NCBI RefSeq assembly: GCF_000429525.1 | Contig: NZ_AUCA01000007.1 | Location: forward strand, 32,498-96,497 | From: Alicyclobacillus contaminans DSM 17975 | Lineage (GTDB): Bacteria > Bacillota > Bacilli > Alicyclobacillales > Alicyclobacillaceae | Length of the DNA stretch: 64,000 nt | Direction of reading: 5' to 3' | In this document: positions 63,777 to 64,000 of the stretch, in pieces | Numbering within the stretch: the first letter of the stretch is position 1 | Layout of the letters: every line of letters starts with the position of its first letter | Notes under the pieces: generated by a model | Databases searched by the model: none | Told to the model about the DNA's origin: nothing | The model's input: the letters and a program-made list of their open reading frames with translations, nothing else | Position numbers and translations under genes: made by a program

Positions 63777-64000
63777 TCAGGCCAGCGCGTCCCAAAAGTC
63801 CACTTCATGGATGATCAGGATCCTACGGCCCTGTTTCCTCAGCTTTACCGCTTTCTCCACCTTCCTGCCATAGCACGAAAAGGCCCAGCATGGGTTGCCC
63901 TGGTCGCCTACAACGAGATAGTCAGTATCGACCGTCACGCTGTTTGAGAACCGGCCTCCATGTTCGATCACTACCTTTTGGATGTCGGCCCGCTTCATCC
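63777..64000 (-). CDS. BRCT-domain protein, C-terminal part
   Basis: The visible end reads R-A-D-I-Q-K-V-V-I-E-H-G-G-R-F-S, S-V-T-V-D-T-D-Y-L-V-V-G-D, W-A-F-S-C-Y-G-R-K-V-E-K-A and ends H-E-V-D-F-W-D-A-L. This is most of a BRCT fold, as in stand-alone BRCT proteins and BRCT-exonucleases of Gram-positive bacteria and phages. The gene very likely extends beyond the window, since the first BRCT strand is missing. It is probably in one operon with the DUF4236 and recombinase genes (15 bp gap). Confidence 0.75.
   Translation of the reverse strand, partial: MKRADIQKVVIEHGGRFSNSVTVDTDYLVVGDQGNPCWAFSCYGRKVEKAVKLRKQGRRILIIHEVDFWDALA

Larger units (their letters stand above)
61704..64000. mobile_element. 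Second intervening element, in yhbH (partial)
   Basis: DNA beginning where YhbH homology stops and running past the right edge. It carries, all on the minus strand, a serine recombinase, a DUF4236 protein and a BRCT protein. The recombinase ends 28 bp from the break. It is unrelated in sequence and gene order to the prkA element, so it arrived independently. Its right end, and therefore its size and core, cannot be seen. It may be a larger prophage-like element. Confidence 0.8.

Overview
The window is chromosomal DNA of an endospore-forming, Gram-positive, moderately GC-rich Firmicute. It has hprK/crh, the yvcI-rapZ-yvcK-whiA-crh block, a GerA-type germination operon, rsfA, a CotS-like gene, mrfAB, and the sporulation genes prkA and yhbH. 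Gene content and base composition suggest Alicyclobacillus or a relative; this is an inference, since no rRNA is present.

Layout. 1-4.1 kb: end of uvrA, a PucR-type regulator, an MsmX-type sugar ABC ATPase and HPr kinase. 4.2-9.4 kb: an M23 peptidase, argS (minus) and a TPR protein. 9.5-14.5 kb: Nudix, ROK glucokinase, rapZ, yvcK, whiA and crh; hprK and crh together imply Crh-type carbon regulation. 14.7-24.6 kb: membrane and DUF402 proteins, mutY, a BI-1/YetJ-like protein, leuS behind a compact T-box, a GntR regulator, a TrkA-N-like protein and an AI-2E/YtvI-like protein. 24.6-29.1 kb: rsfA (minus) and the mrfA-mrfB repair pair. 29.1-30.4 kb: a degraded stretch with truncated ECF sigma and yfiT/DinB genes joined head to head. 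30.4-49.5 kb: lipoprotein, yktB, HD protein, acyl-CoA ligase, yunD, nth, ygzB, ypmS-like, gerAA-gerAB plus a tiny membrane protein, rnhA, queG, ogt, CotS-like, an IDH-like enzyme with IclR, an amidase, trmL, HAD and a small Gly-rich protein. 49.6-54.4 kb: pyruvate dehydrogenase operon pdhABCD (minus).

The most striking part is 55.6-64.0 kb. The conserved mother-cell pair prkA-yhbH is present, but both genes are split by separate DNA elements that encode large serine recombinases, as skin splits sigK in B. subtilis. prkA stops after codon 289 (GAT GAA) and resumes 3,076 bp later at ATG ATT GTG. A crossover at the shared TGAA would restore a 632-codon gene in frame, almost exactly the usual PrkA length. 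The first element carries only trxB, a recombinase and a small reading frame that runs across the right junction. trxB is missing from the place it often occupies, between the yvcD-like TPR gene and yvcI, which here is empty (9368-9708). yhbH is cut after its conserved E-V-N-Q-Y-N segment by a second element, with a different recombinase and DUF4236 and BRCT cargo, which runs off the window.

Working model (inference): both elements excise in the mother cell during sporulation and rebuild prkA and yhbH together, while placing trxB inside an excisable element penalises its loss in the germ line.
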